Below, piece by piece: positions 8,228 through 16,116 of a stretch of 64,000 bases of DNA. Both the position numbers and the translations under genes were made by a program. The stretch comes from Micromonospora alfalfae (GTDB taxonomy: Bacteria > Actinomycetota > Actinomycetes > Mycobacteriales > Micromonosporaceae). Where the stretch lies: contig NZ_JAKKFH010000027.1 of the NCBI RefSeq assembly GCF_022230925.1, positions 101,000 to 164,999 of the forward strand. Direction: 5' to 3'. Numbering within the stretch: the stretch's first letter is position 1; each line of letters starts with the position of its first letter. The notes below the pieces were generated by a model. That model worked only from the letters and a program-made list of their open reading frames with translations. It was not told the origin of the DNA and searched no databases.

Positions 8228-8307
8228 GTTACGGCACGACAAGGTTGTCCAGACCTTGTTGCACATCTTTTGCAATTGCGAGATGATGGCAGAGCGATGA
8301 TCAGGGC

Positions 8308-8341
8308 GACGCCGGGTCGGGCACCCGCCCGGCCCGGCGTC
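8308..8341. terminator. Hairpin after the MFS gene
   Basis: 14-base arms (8308-8321 and 8328-8341) with a single G-T pair and a 6-base loop, starting 15 bases downstream of the MFS stop on the minus strand. There is no T-run. Confidence 0.6.
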
Positions 8342-8356
8342 CTCCTTTCGACGACG

Positions 8357-9577
8357 TCAGACCGGGGCGTCCACAAGGCGCGCGTCGGCCCGGGCCGGCT
8401 CGTCGCGGCGGGCCAGCCGCAGCGCGCCGAGGAGCACGCCCAGGCCGATGAGGGTGAGTGCGGCCCCGGCCCAGATCGGCGAGGTGTAGCCGAGTCCGGC
8501 GGCGATGGTCACCCCGCCGATCCACGCGCCCAACGCGTTGCCGAGGTTGAACGCGGCGATGTTCGCCCCGGACGCCAGGGTCGGCGCCTGGTGGGCGTAC
8601 CGCATGATCCGCATTTGCAGCGGCGGCACCGTGGCGAAGCCGAACCCACCCATCAGCACCAGCGCGACGATGGTCAGCACCGGATTCGTGGCGGTCAGCG
8701 CGAAGCCGACGAGCACCACGGTGAGCACCGCCAGGACGGTGACCAGCGTGCGCGACAGTGACCTGTCCGCCGCCCGGCCGCCGAGCAGGTTGCCCGCGAA
8801 GAGGCCCACGCCGAAGAGGACGAGCAGCCACGGCACGGTGCTGGTGGCGAAGCCGCTGACCTCGGTCAGCGTGTAGGCGATGTAGGTGAATGCGCCGAAC
8901 ATCCCACCGAAGCCCAGGACGGTGATCACCAGGGACAGCCAGACCTGCGGGTGGGTGAAGGCGCGCAACTCGCCGCGCAGCCCGCCGGCCGGGCGGTCGG
9001 CGGTGGCGGTGGTGCCCGCCGGGATCAGCAGGGCCAGCCCGATCAGGGCGACCACCCCGATGGCGGTGATCGCCCAGAACGTCGACCGCCAGCCGAAGTG
9101 CTGCCCGAGGAAGGTGCCGAACGGCACGCCGAGCACGTTGGCGATGGTCAGGCCGGCGAACATCATGGCGATGGCGCCCGCCCGTCGGGCCGGTGCGACC
9201 AGGCCGGCGGCGACCACGGCGCCGATGCCGAAGAACGCGCCGTGGCAGAGCGCGGCGACGATCCGACCGGCCATCATCACTGCGTAGTCGCCGGCGACGG
9301 CGGAGAGCAGGTTGCCGATGATGAAGAGCACCATCAGGCCGAGCAGCACCGGTTTGCGCCGCAGGCGGGTGACGGCCGCGGTGAGGGCGACCCCGCCGAC
9401 CGCCACGCTGAGGGCGTAGCCGGAGATCAACCAGCCGGCCACCGGCTCGGTGACCGCGAAGTCGGCCGCCACCTCGGGCAGCAGCCCCATGATCACGAAC
9501 TCGGTGAGCCCGATGCCGAAGGCGCCGATGGCCAGCGCGATCAGGCCGGGCGGCAGGGACTTGGGGCGTACGGACAT
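8357..9577 (-). CDS. MFS efflux transporter (DHA1 family)
   Basis: 406 residues and 12 predicted transmembrane helices. The opening LPPGLIALAIGAFGIGLTEFVIMGLLPEV and the motif-A-like GGRAADRSL are typical of the AraJ/chloramphenicol-exporter branch of DHA1 drug:H+ antiporters. ATG 9577 is preceded by GGGAAG. Divergent from a MarR gene with a 135-bp shared control region holding repeated CTTGC half-sites, so it is most likely the MarR target. Substrate not deducible. Confidence 0.87.
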   Translation of the reverse strand: MSVRPKSLPPGLIALAIGAFGIGLTEFVIMGLLPEVAADFAVTEPVAGWLISGYALSVAVGGVALTAAVTRLRRKPVLLGLMVLFIIGNLLSAVAGDYAVMMAGRIVAALCHGAFFGIGAVVAAGLVAPARRAGAIAMMFAGLTIANVLGVPFGTFLGQHFGWRSTFWAITAIGVVALIGLALLIPAGTTATADRPAGGLRGELRAFTHPQVWLSLVITVLGFGGMFGAFTYIAYTLTEVSGFATSTVPWLLVLFGVGLFAGNLLGGRAADRSLSRTLVTVLAVLTVVLVGFALTATNPVLTIVALVLMGGFGFATVPPLQMRIMRYAHQAPTLASGANIAAFNLGNALGAWIGGVTIAAGLGYTSPIWAGAALTLIGLGVLLGALRLARRDEPARADARLVDAPV

Positions 9578-9609
9578 GGTCTTCCCATCGGGAGAGGGTA
9601 TTTGTGCGG

Positions 9610-9670
9610 CGCTTGCAACTACACGCGCCCGCAACGAAATACTTGCACGCGCTTTATATCGGCGCAAGCG
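9610..9670. promoter_or_regulatory. Candidate MarR operator region between MFS and marR
   Basis: The intergenic region contains CGCTTGC at 9610-9616 and its reverse complement at 9664-9670, plus a third half-site CTTGC at 9642-9646 that pairs with GCAAG at 9664-9668. Symmetric half-sites in the shared promoter region of a transporter and a MarR gene are what MarR dimers bind; exact site unproven. Confidence 0.45.
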
Positions 9671-9712
9671 TGGTAGCCTGGGGTCCGTTCAGATCACACC
9701 GAGGAGGCCGCC

Positions 9713-10162
9713 ATGGGCATCGCCGACGACGCGGTCGAGATCCGCGCCCAGGGTTGGCGCACCCTCGCCGCCCTGCACGGGCTGATCGAGACGTCCCTGG
9801 AGCGGGCCCTGCAGGCCGGCCACGGCCTCTCCGTCGTGGAATACACGGTGCTCGACGCGCTGTCCCGCCAGGACGGCTGGCACATGCGGATGAGCCAGCT
9901 CGCCCGCGCCGCCGCGCTCTCCGGCAGCGCCACCACCCGGCTGGTCACCCGCCTGGAGCAGCGAGGGCTGCTCACCCGCATCCTCTGCGCCGACGACCGG
10001 CGCGGCATCTACACCGAGCTGACCCCGGCCGGCTCCGAGCTGCTCGCCCAGACCCGACCGACCCACGACCGGGTGCTCACCGACGCGCTCGCCCAGGCGG
10101 AGGCCACCCCCGAGCTGGCCCCGCTCGTCGACGCCCTGCACCGGCTGCCGGTCACCGGCTGA
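9713..10162 (+). CDS. MarR-family transcriptional regulator
   Basis: 149 residues. The winged helix reads SVVEYTVLDALSRQDGWHMRMSQLARAAALSGSATTRLVTRLEQRGLLTR with wing DDRRGIYTELTPAGSELL, followed by the C-terminal dimer helix. ATG 9713 has a strong GAGGAGG box. It is divergent from the MFS gene, the standard arrangement for a drug- or phenolic-responsive repressor of an exporter. The next gene downstream, a phenylacetate-CoA ligase homologue, is on the same strand 78 bases later and could be co-transcribed. Confidence 0.92.
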   Translation: MGIADDAVEIRAQGWRTLAALHGLIETSLERALQAGHGLSVVEYTVLDALSRQDGWHMRMSQLARAAALSGSATTRLVTRLEQRGLLTRILCADDRRGIYTELTPAGSELLAQTRPTHDRVLTDALAQAEATPELAPLVDALHRLPVTG

Positions 10163-10240
10163 CCGCCCCACCGGCCCCGGCGACAGCGGGCGTACGGTAC
10201 CCGCAGCCCCACCGGGACCGCCGCGCCAAGGAGGCAGCCG

Positions 10241-11563
10241 ATGCAGGACCGCACCCCTCGTCCCGAGGAGCTGGAGCCGATCGAGCGCGCCGGCATCGAC
10301 GAGCTGCGCGCCCTGCAACGCGACCGACTGCGCTGGTCGTTGCGGCACGCGTACGACAACGTGCCGCACTACCGGCGGGCGTTCAAGGCCGCCGGCGTGC
10401 ACCCGGACGACTGCCGGGATCTCGACGACCTGGCGCGCTTCCCGTTCACCGGCAAGGCGGAGCTGCGGGAGAACTACCCGTTCGGCATGTTCGCCGTACC
10501 CCGGGAGCGGGTCGCCCGCCTGCACGCCTCCTCCGGCACCACCGGCCGGCCGACAGTGGTCGGCTACACCCGCGACGACCTGCGCACCTGGGCGCGGCTG
10601 ATGGCCCGCTCGATCCGCGCCTCCGGCGGCCGCCCCGGCGACCGGGTGCACGTCGCGTACGGCTACGGGCTCTTCACCGGCGGCCTGGGCGCGCACTACG
10701 GTGCCGAGGAGCTGGGCTGCACTGTCATCCCGGTCTCCGGGGGCATGACCGAACGTCAGGTCATGCTGATCCGCGACTTCGAGCCCGAGGTCATCATGGT
10801 CACGCCCAGCTACCTGCTGGCCATCGTCGACGAGATGCGCCGCCAGGGCATCGACCCGCGTGCCACCTCACTGCGGGTGGGCATCTTCGGCGCCGAGCCG
10901 TGGACCGAGGACATGCGCCGCGAGATCGAGCAGCAGCTGGACATCCACGCCGTCGACATCTACGGGCTCTCCGAGGTGATGGGCCCCGGCGTGGCGACCG
11001 AGTGCGTCGAGACCAAGGACGGCCTGCACCTCTGGGAGGACCACTTCTACCCGGAGATCATCGACCCGGTCACCGGGGCGGTGCTGCCCGACGGCGAGCG
11101 GGGTGAGCTGGTGTTGACCTCCCTGACCAAGGAGGCGATGCCGGTCGTGCGCTACCGCACCCGCGACCTGACCCGTCTGCTGCCCGGCACCGCCCGACCG
11201 ATGCGCCGGATCGAAAAGATCACCGGCCGCACCGACGACATGATGATCCTGCGTGGGGTGAACATCTTCCCCACCCAGATCGAGGAGTTGATCCTGCGCA
11301 CCCCGCAGCTCTCGCCGCACTTCCAGTGCGTCCTCGATCGACACGGCCGGCTGGACACCCTCACGGTGCGGGTGGAACGGCGAGCCGACGTCGACGTGGA
11401 CGCCGCCGAGCGGGCCGGCGATGCGCTGGTTCAGCTGGTGAAGAACACCATCGGCGTGAGCGTGGCGGTCGACGTCCTCGCCCCCGACGCCGTGGAACGG
11501 TCGATGGGCAAAATGCGCCGCATCGTCGACCAGCGGCCTGCCTCGCTGTCGCCGTCGACATAG
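10241..11563 (+). CDS. paaK: Phenylacetate-CoA ligase family enzyme
   Basis: 440 residues, close to the PaaK norm. The adenylate-forming core is visible: HASSGTTGRPTVVGYT (P-loop), YGYGLFTGGLGAHYGAE, YGLSEVMGPGVATEC, RYRTRDLTRLL and TGRTDDMMILRGVNIFPTQIE, with the C-terminal lysine in MGKMRR. It activates an aryl-acetate or aryl-carboxylate with ATP and CoA. Start ATG 10241 follows AAGGAGGCAG. No other paa catabolic genes are present here, so it may serve another aryl acid. Confidence 0.88.
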   Translation: MQDRTPRPEELEPIERAGIDELRALQRDRLRWSLRHAYDNVPHYRRAFKAAGVHPDDCRDLDDLARFPFTGKAELRENYPFGMFAVPRERVARLHASSGTTGRPTVVGYTRDDLRTWARLMARSIRASGGRPGDRVHVAYGYGLFTGGLGAHYGAEELGCTVIPVSGGMTERQVMLIRDFEPEVIMVTPSYLLAIVDEMRRQGIDPRATSLRVGIFGAEPWTEDMRREIEQQLDIHAVDIYGLSEVMGPGVATECVETKDGLHLWEDHFYPEIIDPVTGAVLPDGERGELVLTSLTKEAMPVVRYRTRDLTRLLPGTARPMRRIEKITGRTDDMMILRGVNIFPTQIEELILRTPQLSPHFQCVLDRHGRLDTLTVRVERRADVDVDAAERAGDALVQLVKNTIGVSVAVDVLAPDAVERSMGKMRRIVDQRPASLSPST

Positions 11564-11566
11564 GAT
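11561..11566 (+). promoter_or_regulatory. -10 box of the glycosyltransferase gene, leaderless type
   Basis: TAGGAT overlapping the end of the paaK-like gene, 7 bases before ATG 11574; the downstream gene has no Shine-Dalgarno sequence. Confidence 0.5.
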
Positions 11567-11573
11567 CCAACCC

Positions 11574-12680
11574 ATGCGCGTGCTGGTGGTCTCCGCCCCG
11601 CTCGTCGGGCACGTCTTCCCGCTGGTGCCGCTGGCGGTCGCCCTCCGCGACGCCGGCCACGACGTGCTGGTGGCCACCGGCGGCGGAGCTCTGGCCGCCG
11701 CCGAGGCGGGCCTGCCGGTGCACGACATCGCGCCGGGCTTCGACTTCCGCCGGATCGCGCTGCGGATCCTTCCCCGTCACCCGCTGATCGCGCGGGCGGA
11801 GATGGCCGGCACCGCCGGCACCCGGGGCGCCGGCCTGCTGTTCGGCGCGCTCAACGACCAGCTCGTCGACCCGGTGGTCGCGCTGGCCACCCGGTGGCGG
11901 CCGGATCTGGTGCTGCACGAGCCGTTCGCGGTCGCCGGTGCGGTGGCCGCCGCGCGGCTCGACGTGCCGGCCGTACGCCAGGAGAACGCCCTCTTCGACG
12001 GCCGGGACCTGGTCCGGGCCACCGTCGCCCGACTCGGCGCGGCGCTGCGCCGGCACGGCCTCACCGAGCTGCCCGCGCCGGCCGCCGCCCTCGCCGTTGC
12101 CCCACCCAGCGTTGCCACGCAGGGCGGCTGGCCGATGCGCTACACGTCCTACGTCGGCGGCGGGGAACTGCCGGCCTGGTTGCGCGAGCCGGGTGAGCGC
12201 CAGCGGATCCTGGTCACCCGCAGCACCCTCACCGGCCCCGGCGATCGGGGGCCGATGCCCGCCGTGGTGGCCGCCGCAGCCGAGGTGGACGCCGAGATCG
12301 TGCTGGTCCGCCCCGACGAGCGCTCGGCCCGCTCGTTGCCCGGCAACGTGCGGGTGGTCGGCTGGATTCCGCTCGACGAGGCGTTACCGGCGAGCGCGGC
12401 GCTGGTGCACCACGGTGGCGCGGGCAGCGCCCTCGGCGCTCTCGCCGCGGGCCGGCCCCAGCTGGCCACCACGGGTCCCGGGGACCGGCGGCACAACGCC
12501 GAGCTGGTGGCCCGTCGGGGCGCCGGCCTGGCGCTGCGTCCCCGGGACATCACCGCGCGGGCACTGACCCAGTTGCTCACCGACGAGCGCCTGCGGACCG
12601 CTGCCGCGCAAGTCAGCCGCGAGATCGCCGAGATGCCGCCACCGACCGACCTCGTCGTGCGGCTGGCGGCACTGGTCTGA
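11574..12680 (+). CDS. GT1-family glycosyltransferase (MGT-like)
   Basis: 368 residues with the two Rossmann halves of GT-B enzymes. N-terminal VVSAPLVGHVFPLVPLAVALRDAGHDVLVAT is the acceptor half; VRVVGWIPLDEALPASAALVHHGGAGSALGALAAGRPQL is the nucleotide-sugar signature (HHGG-x-GS) found in macrolide and flavonoid glycosyltransferases, followed by GDRRHNAELVARRGAG. It would move a sugar from an NDP-sugar to a small molecule or lipid. There is no biosynthetic cluster around it, so it may be a detoxifying enzyme. Confidence 0.85.
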   Translation: MRVLVVSAPLVGHVFPLVPLAVALRDAGHDVLVATGGGALAAAEAGLPVHDIAPGFDFRRIALRILPRHPLIARAEMAGTAGTRGAGLLFGALNDQLVDPVVALATRWRPDLVLHEPFAVAGAVAAARLDVPAVRQENALFDGRDLVRATVARLGAALRRHGLTELPAPAAALAVAPPSVATQGGWPMRYTSYVGGGELPAWLREPGERQRILVTRSTLTGPGDRGPMPAVVAAAAEVDAEIVLVRPDERSARSLPGNVRVVGWIPLDEALPASAALVHHGGAGSALGALAAGRPQLATTGPGDRRHNAELVARRGAGLALRPRDITARALTQLLTDERLRTAAAQVSREIAEMPPPTDLVVRLAALV

Positions 12681-12758
12681 CTCTGAGGCCCGCCGTGCGA
12701 TTTACGTGCGATTAGGGGCGGCCATCAGTACTTTCCCCGATAGTCCACAGTTGGAGTA

Positions 12759-13370
12759 CTAGGAACTCGGCGTGTCAGTCCCGTTGCATGGGACACCGAT
12801 ACCCAGCTGCACTTGTGCCGTCTGCCCCCGCGACCGGATTGTCAGCGGTAGGCAGGTTGCCCGCGCAACCCACGTGCCGCCGACAAAGGCCAGCCACTGA
12901 GGTTGGTCATCGACAGGTGCGCAGGCACGCACATGGGCGCTCACGGCTGGCACCACTGAAGAGCCCCATCCGAGACGTGCCCTGTCCTCCCAGCCAGGTG
13001 CCACCCGAAGATCAACCACTGCGCCGCCGCGTACGACCAACCCCCATTTGGCGAACAGCCGGGCTGCCGGATCCGCTTCCCCCGATTCCTCTGCTTGAAG
13101 CACCGTCCGGTCAGGTACCGCGACGTCCTCTCCCACGAGCCGATAATCTGTCGGCGGTTCCTGTAGCGGAAAGCCCGATACAGTGCATGACTCCTGCCTA
13201 GCGCTCCCGTCGGTTGACGGGGATGCGCTGGGGTCAGCCCTCAGAGATGCAGTTGGTGCCGGTGATCGGGCCTCACCCTGGCTGGACCCTTTTGGGGACG
13301 TACAGGCAGCCGGCGTCACCATCAGGCAGATGCTGAGCGGCCACCACACCATGCGGCTAGTCCTTCGCAT
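12759..13370 (-). CDS. Predicted lipoprotein of unknown function
   Basis: 203 residues. A basic start (MRRTSR), a hydrophobic stretch and a lipobox ending TPAAC give a type II signal peptide; a Ser/Pro/Ala linker follows. The mature part has four further cysteines that could form two disulfides and the pattern DYRLVGEDVAVPDRTVLQ. I do not recognise the family. ATG 13370 is preceded by AGGGGG; the frame remains open far upstream through the tRNA remnant, which is not coding. Base use is somewhat less biased than in its neighbours, consistent with the islet around it. Confidence 0.6.
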   Translation of the reverse strand: MRRTSRMVWWPLSICLMVTPAACTSPKGSSQGEARSPAPTASLRADPSASPSTDGSARQESCTVSGFPLQEPPTDYRLVGEDVAVPDRTVLQAEESGEADPAARLFAKWGLVVRGGAVVDLRVAPGWEDRARLGWGSSVVPAVSAHVRACAPVDDQPQWLAFVGGTWVARATCLPLTIRSRGQTAQVQLGIGVPCNGTDTPSS

Positions 13371-13739
13371 GCGCGTTACCCCCTGAACGGCGAGGCCTAC
13401 GACGGTAAGGGCGCGACGTGAAGCGTCACCGTACCGGAAGGCGGGATTCATCCGATGCGCCGTGCCATCAACGTGCCAGTAGCCGGTACCCCCGCCCGTC
13501 ACCAGGGGGCACGAACGGTCAAGCACTTCGCGCATTGATCTGGCCCACCAGGTCCTTGTCGGCCATGATCTTCGTCCTTCCAAACTGGCGCTCCGGGCCG
13601 CCTGACCCGGGCAGTCCCCACCTAGTCCGCAAGAGGCCGACCGACAGCGGGGGAGTGATGTGAGATGTCGAGAGGCGTTTCCGCTGCTAGCGACCCATGC
13701 GCCCAGGTCGGCGGAGTGAGCATTTTGATCTCCCACTCC
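13371..13739. other. Non-coding stretch between lipoprotein and tRNA remnant
   Basis: No convincing gene on either strand. On the minus strand a good start context (GGAAGGACG then ATG at about 13566) opens only a 15-codon frame beginning MADKDLVGQ, possibly the head of a destroyed gene. Together with the tRNA fragment it looks like the residue of an excised or decayed element. Confidence 0.3.
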
Positions 13740-13774
13740 GTGGGTTCGGGGTTCGAGTCCCCGGCGGCGCACCA
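13740..13774 (+). pseudogene. Orphan 3' end of a tRNA-Lys gene (att-like scar)
   Basis: The last 35 bases of a tRNA are intact: variable loop GGGTT, T-stem CGGGG (13747-13751), T-loop TTCGAGT, T-stem CCCCG, 3' acceptor strand GCGGCGC and encoded ACCA (13771-13774). They match what I know as the 3' end of actinobacterial tRNA-Lys(CUU). Upstream, the anticodon arm, D-arm and 5' acceptor strand (which should be GCGCCGC) are missing: the 76-base interval ending here begins GCGCCCA, which pairs only partly, and no anticodon stem forms. Integrative elements that use tRNA genes leave exactly such duplicated 3' ends. Confidence 0.7.
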
Positions 13775-13929
13775 ACGATCAAGGCCCTGGCGGGTGGGCG
13801 CTCGGAGCGGTCGGTAGCGTCGATCGACGCGGCGACGTTCGACAACCACCCCAGCTGGGATAACAAGGGTACGGTCGACAGTCGACCCGGGGTGCGTGCC
13901 CACCTCGCGCTCGCACAGGTTGAGGACAC

Positions 13930-14592
13930 ATGCGCACCACCACGATCGGCGACGTGAAGGTCCTGCTGCCGGACCTCGAACCGGACGACCTCGACACCAC
14001 GACGGACCTGGCCGGCGGCCTCACCGAGGCCTTCGTCGAGGGCGCCGGCTGGCTCGGTGCCCACCTTGAGGACGCCCGCATCCGCAGCAGTCTGATCACC
14101 GGTGTGGACCTGAGCGAGAGCACCTGGGAGGCCGGCAGCCTCGACGGCTGCGAGATCACCCGCACCGACTTCTCCGGCGCGACCCTGACCGGCATCACCA
14201 TCGAACGCTGCGCCATCACCGGCTCCCGGTTCACCGGCACCAGACTCACCGACGTACGCCTCAAGGACGTCCTGTTCGACGGCTGCTGCTTCGACTACGC
14301 CACCTTCCAACGCGTCACCGCCGCCGGCTCGGTCGCCTTCACCGACTGCACTCTCACCAACGGCGCGTGGTCCTCCTGCCGACTACCGCGCATCGCGCTG
14401 CGGTCATGTGACCTCGCCGGACTGGAACTGGACTCCTGCCACCTCGACGGCACCGACCTCCGGGGCAACCGGCTGAAGGGCCTCAAGACGCCGCTGGACA
14501 ACCTGCGCGGCGTCACCCTCGGCGAAGACCAACTTCCTGACCTCACCCAGCTGACCGTCGCCGCCCTCGGCCTCACAGTGCGAAACGACTGA
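13930..14592 (+). CDS. Pentapeptide-repeat protein
   Basis: 220 residues. From about residue 45 every fifth position is hydrophobic in A(D/N)LXX-like repeats, for example SLITGVDLSESTWEAGSLDG and TDFSGATLTGITIERCAITG, predicting a right-handed quadrilateral beta-helix of about 28 repeats with several cysteines on one face. Some proteins of this family mimic DNA and protect gyrase from quinolones or microcins, but most have no known role. ATG 13930 is preceded by TTGAGGAC. Sixteen bases before a P-loop kinase gene, so likely one operon, directly next to the tRNA scar. Confidence 0.85.
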   Translation: MRTTTIGDVKVLLPDLEPDDLDTTTDLAGGLTEAFVEGAGWLGAHLEDARIRSSLITGVDLSESTWEAGSLDGCEITRTDFSGATLTGITIERCAITGSRFTGTRLTDVRLKDVLFDGCCFDYATFQRVTAAGSVAFTDCTLTNGAWSSCRLPRIALRSCDLAGLELDSCHLDGTDLRGNRLKGLKTPLDNLRGVTLGEDQLPDLTQLTVAALGLTVRND

Positions 14593-14607
14593 AGCCGAGG
14601 AGGCATC

Positions 14608-15177
14608 GTGCTCGCTGAACCCACTGGCAGCCCGGACACGATCCTCGTCTGCATCCGGGGCAACTCCGGCTCCGGCAAGAGCAGCATCGCCCGCGAGCTA
14701 CGACGCCGGCACGGCCGGGGCTGCGCCCTGGTCGAGCAGGACTACCTGCGCCGCATCCTGCTGCGCGAACGGGACAAGCCCGGCGGTGCGGCACCCGCGT
14801 TGATCGGGCAGACCGTTCGGTTCGCCCTCGACCACGGCTACCACGTCGTGCTGGAGGGCATCATGCACAGCAGCCGCTACCGCAGCATGCTGATCTCCCT
14901 GCGGGACGACCACCGCGGCCGGTCGCTGTTCTGTTATCTCGACGTGTCCCTGGCCGAGACCCTGCGTCGGCACCTCACTCGACCGCAGGTCAGTGAGTTC
15001 ACCGCCGAGCACATGAGCGGCTGGTACGCCGCCCATGACGTCCTGGACTGGCCCGACGAACTCGTCCTACCCGAGACCACCGGACTGAACGAGGCCGTCA
15101 AGACCATCGCCGCCGTCGCTGGGCTACCCCAGACCGGACGCGATGACGACCTGCTTCCGAGCGTTGCGTCCCCGTAG
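14608..15177 (+). CDS. P-loop kinase (AAA/zeta-toxin-like)
   Basis: 189 residues. Walker A GNSGSGKSSIARELRRR at about 18-34, followed by EQDYLRR, an acidic residue placed like the phosphate-acceptor binding Asp of small-molecule kinases, VVLEGIMHSSRY and a lid-like RRHLTRPQVSEF. The fold resembles chloramphenicol phosphotransferase, gluconate kinase or zeta toxins. GTG 14608 follows GAGGAGG. Co-transcription with the pentapeptide-repeat gene suggests a linked resistance or toxin-related task, but neither substrate nor role can be read. Confidence 0.7.
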   Translation: MLAEPTGSPDTILVCIRGNSGSGKSSIARELRRRHGRGCALVEQDYLRRILLRERDKPGGAAPALIGQTVRFALDHGYHVVLEGIMHSSRYRSMLISLRDDHRGRSLFCYLDVSLAETLRRHLTRPQVSEFTAEHMSGWYAAHDVLDWPDELVLPETTGLNEAVKTIAAVAGLPQTGRDDDLLPSVASP

Positions 15178-15343
15178 AGCAGCTCAGCCGCCTACTGACT
15201 GGGACGCTGACTCGACTGAATCGGCCATAGCCGCGAACAGACGGACTCACGCAACCCGGTTAGACCCGATGACTCGACCATGATCATGCTCCCGCTCCGC
15301 GTGGCCACACCGGACGGCCGGTCGGCTGCGGCAGGATGACCGG

Positions 15344-15910
15344 ATGCGACACGTCGTGCTGTTCCACTCCGTGTACGGGCTGCGGCCCGCCGTGCGCGCC
15401 GCCGCCGACCGGTTGCGCGCCGCCGGGCACCAGGTCAGCACCCCCGACCTGTACGGCGTCCCGGCCACCGACACCGTCGAGGACGGCTTCGCGCTGCTCG
15501 ACAAGATCGGCCACGAGGTGGTGCTGGACCGGGCCCGGGCCGCGCTGCGTGACCTACCACCGGAGACGGTCCTCGCCGGGTTCTCGATGGGCGCCGGTGT
15601 GGCCGGGGCGCTGCTGGCCGAACGCCCCGATGCCGCCGGTCTGCTCCTGCTGCACGGCACCGGCGGAGCCCCGGACGCGGTCCGACCCGGGTTGCCGGTG
15701 CAGCTGCACCTCGCCGACCCCGATCCGTACGACGCCCCGGACGAGGTCGACGAGTGGCAGCAGGCCATGACCGATGCCGGCGCCGACCTGACAGTCTTCC
15801 GCTATCCCGGCGTGGGGCACCTGTTCACCGACCCGGACGTGGCCGAGTACTCCCCGGACGCCACCGCGGCGGCCTGGCCGCGCGTGCTGGCCTTCCTGGC
15901 CGCCCGCTGA
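15344..15910 (+). CDS. Dienelactone-hydrolase-like alpha/beta hydrolase
   Basis: 188 residues, a compact alpha/beta hydrolase. The nucleophile elbow is GFSMG (about residue 80), the acidic member is likely the Asp in HLADPDPYD and the histidine is in YPGVGHLF, the order of the catalytic triad in the dienelactone hydrolase family. It ends just before a strong palindrome and faces the hemerythrin gene. Substrate unknown. Confidence 0.83.
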   Translation: MRHVVLFHSVYGLRPAVRAAADRLRAAGHQVSTPDLYGVPATDTVEDGFALLDKIGHEVVLDRARAALRDLPPETVLAGFSMGAGVAGALLAERPDAAGLLLLHGTGGAPDAVRPGLPVQLHLADPDPYDAPDEVDEWQQAMTDAGADLTVFRYPGVGHLFTDPDVAEYSPDATAAAWPRVLAFLAAR

Positions 15911-15988
15911 GCGCCCGGCCAGCGGCGGACAGTTACCTGGTGGCCTCCACCGTGCGCTCGGCTGGTCCGCCATGTCGATCTGCCGAGG

Positions 15989-16034
15989 AGCGGTATACCT
16001 CAGAGGTATAAGCATGCCTCTGAGGTATACCGCT
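15989..16034. terminator. 18-bp perfect inverted repeat between convergent genes
   Basis: Arms 15989-16006 and 16017-16034 are exact reverse complements with a 10-base spacer, ideal for a hairpin in both directions between the hydrolase (+) and hemerythrin (-) genes. Unusually for a terminator it is AT-rich at its core and contains a nested 8-bp palindrome (TATACCTC-A-GAGGTATA at 15994-16010) that resembles the PadR operator core upstream of padR. It could therefore be a regulator binding site. Confidence 0.55.
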
Positions 16035-16116
16035 TGATGCGACATCCGCCCCGACGAAGGTGACCGACGATGATCGTCCTGGCGTCGTAACGGGTCGGGG
16101 GACTCGCGGACCTTGC

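Noticed and set aside
10241..12680. A natural-product cluster around the CoA ligase, glycosyltransferase and BTAD regulator
   Set aside because: No polyketide synthase, peptide synthetase, terpene or lanthipeptide genes are near; the genes are separated by unrelated functions.
13699..13774. A complete tRNA gene ending with encoded CCA
   Set aside because: The length (76) is right and the T-arm is perfect, but the 5' acceptor strand pairs at only about five positions, and no anticodon stem or D-arm forms.
13622..13903. Protein-coding frames on the minus strand across the tRNA remnant
   Set aside because: These frames read through the tRNA 3' end; the conserved-looking peptides are translations of tRNA sequence, a well-known artefact.
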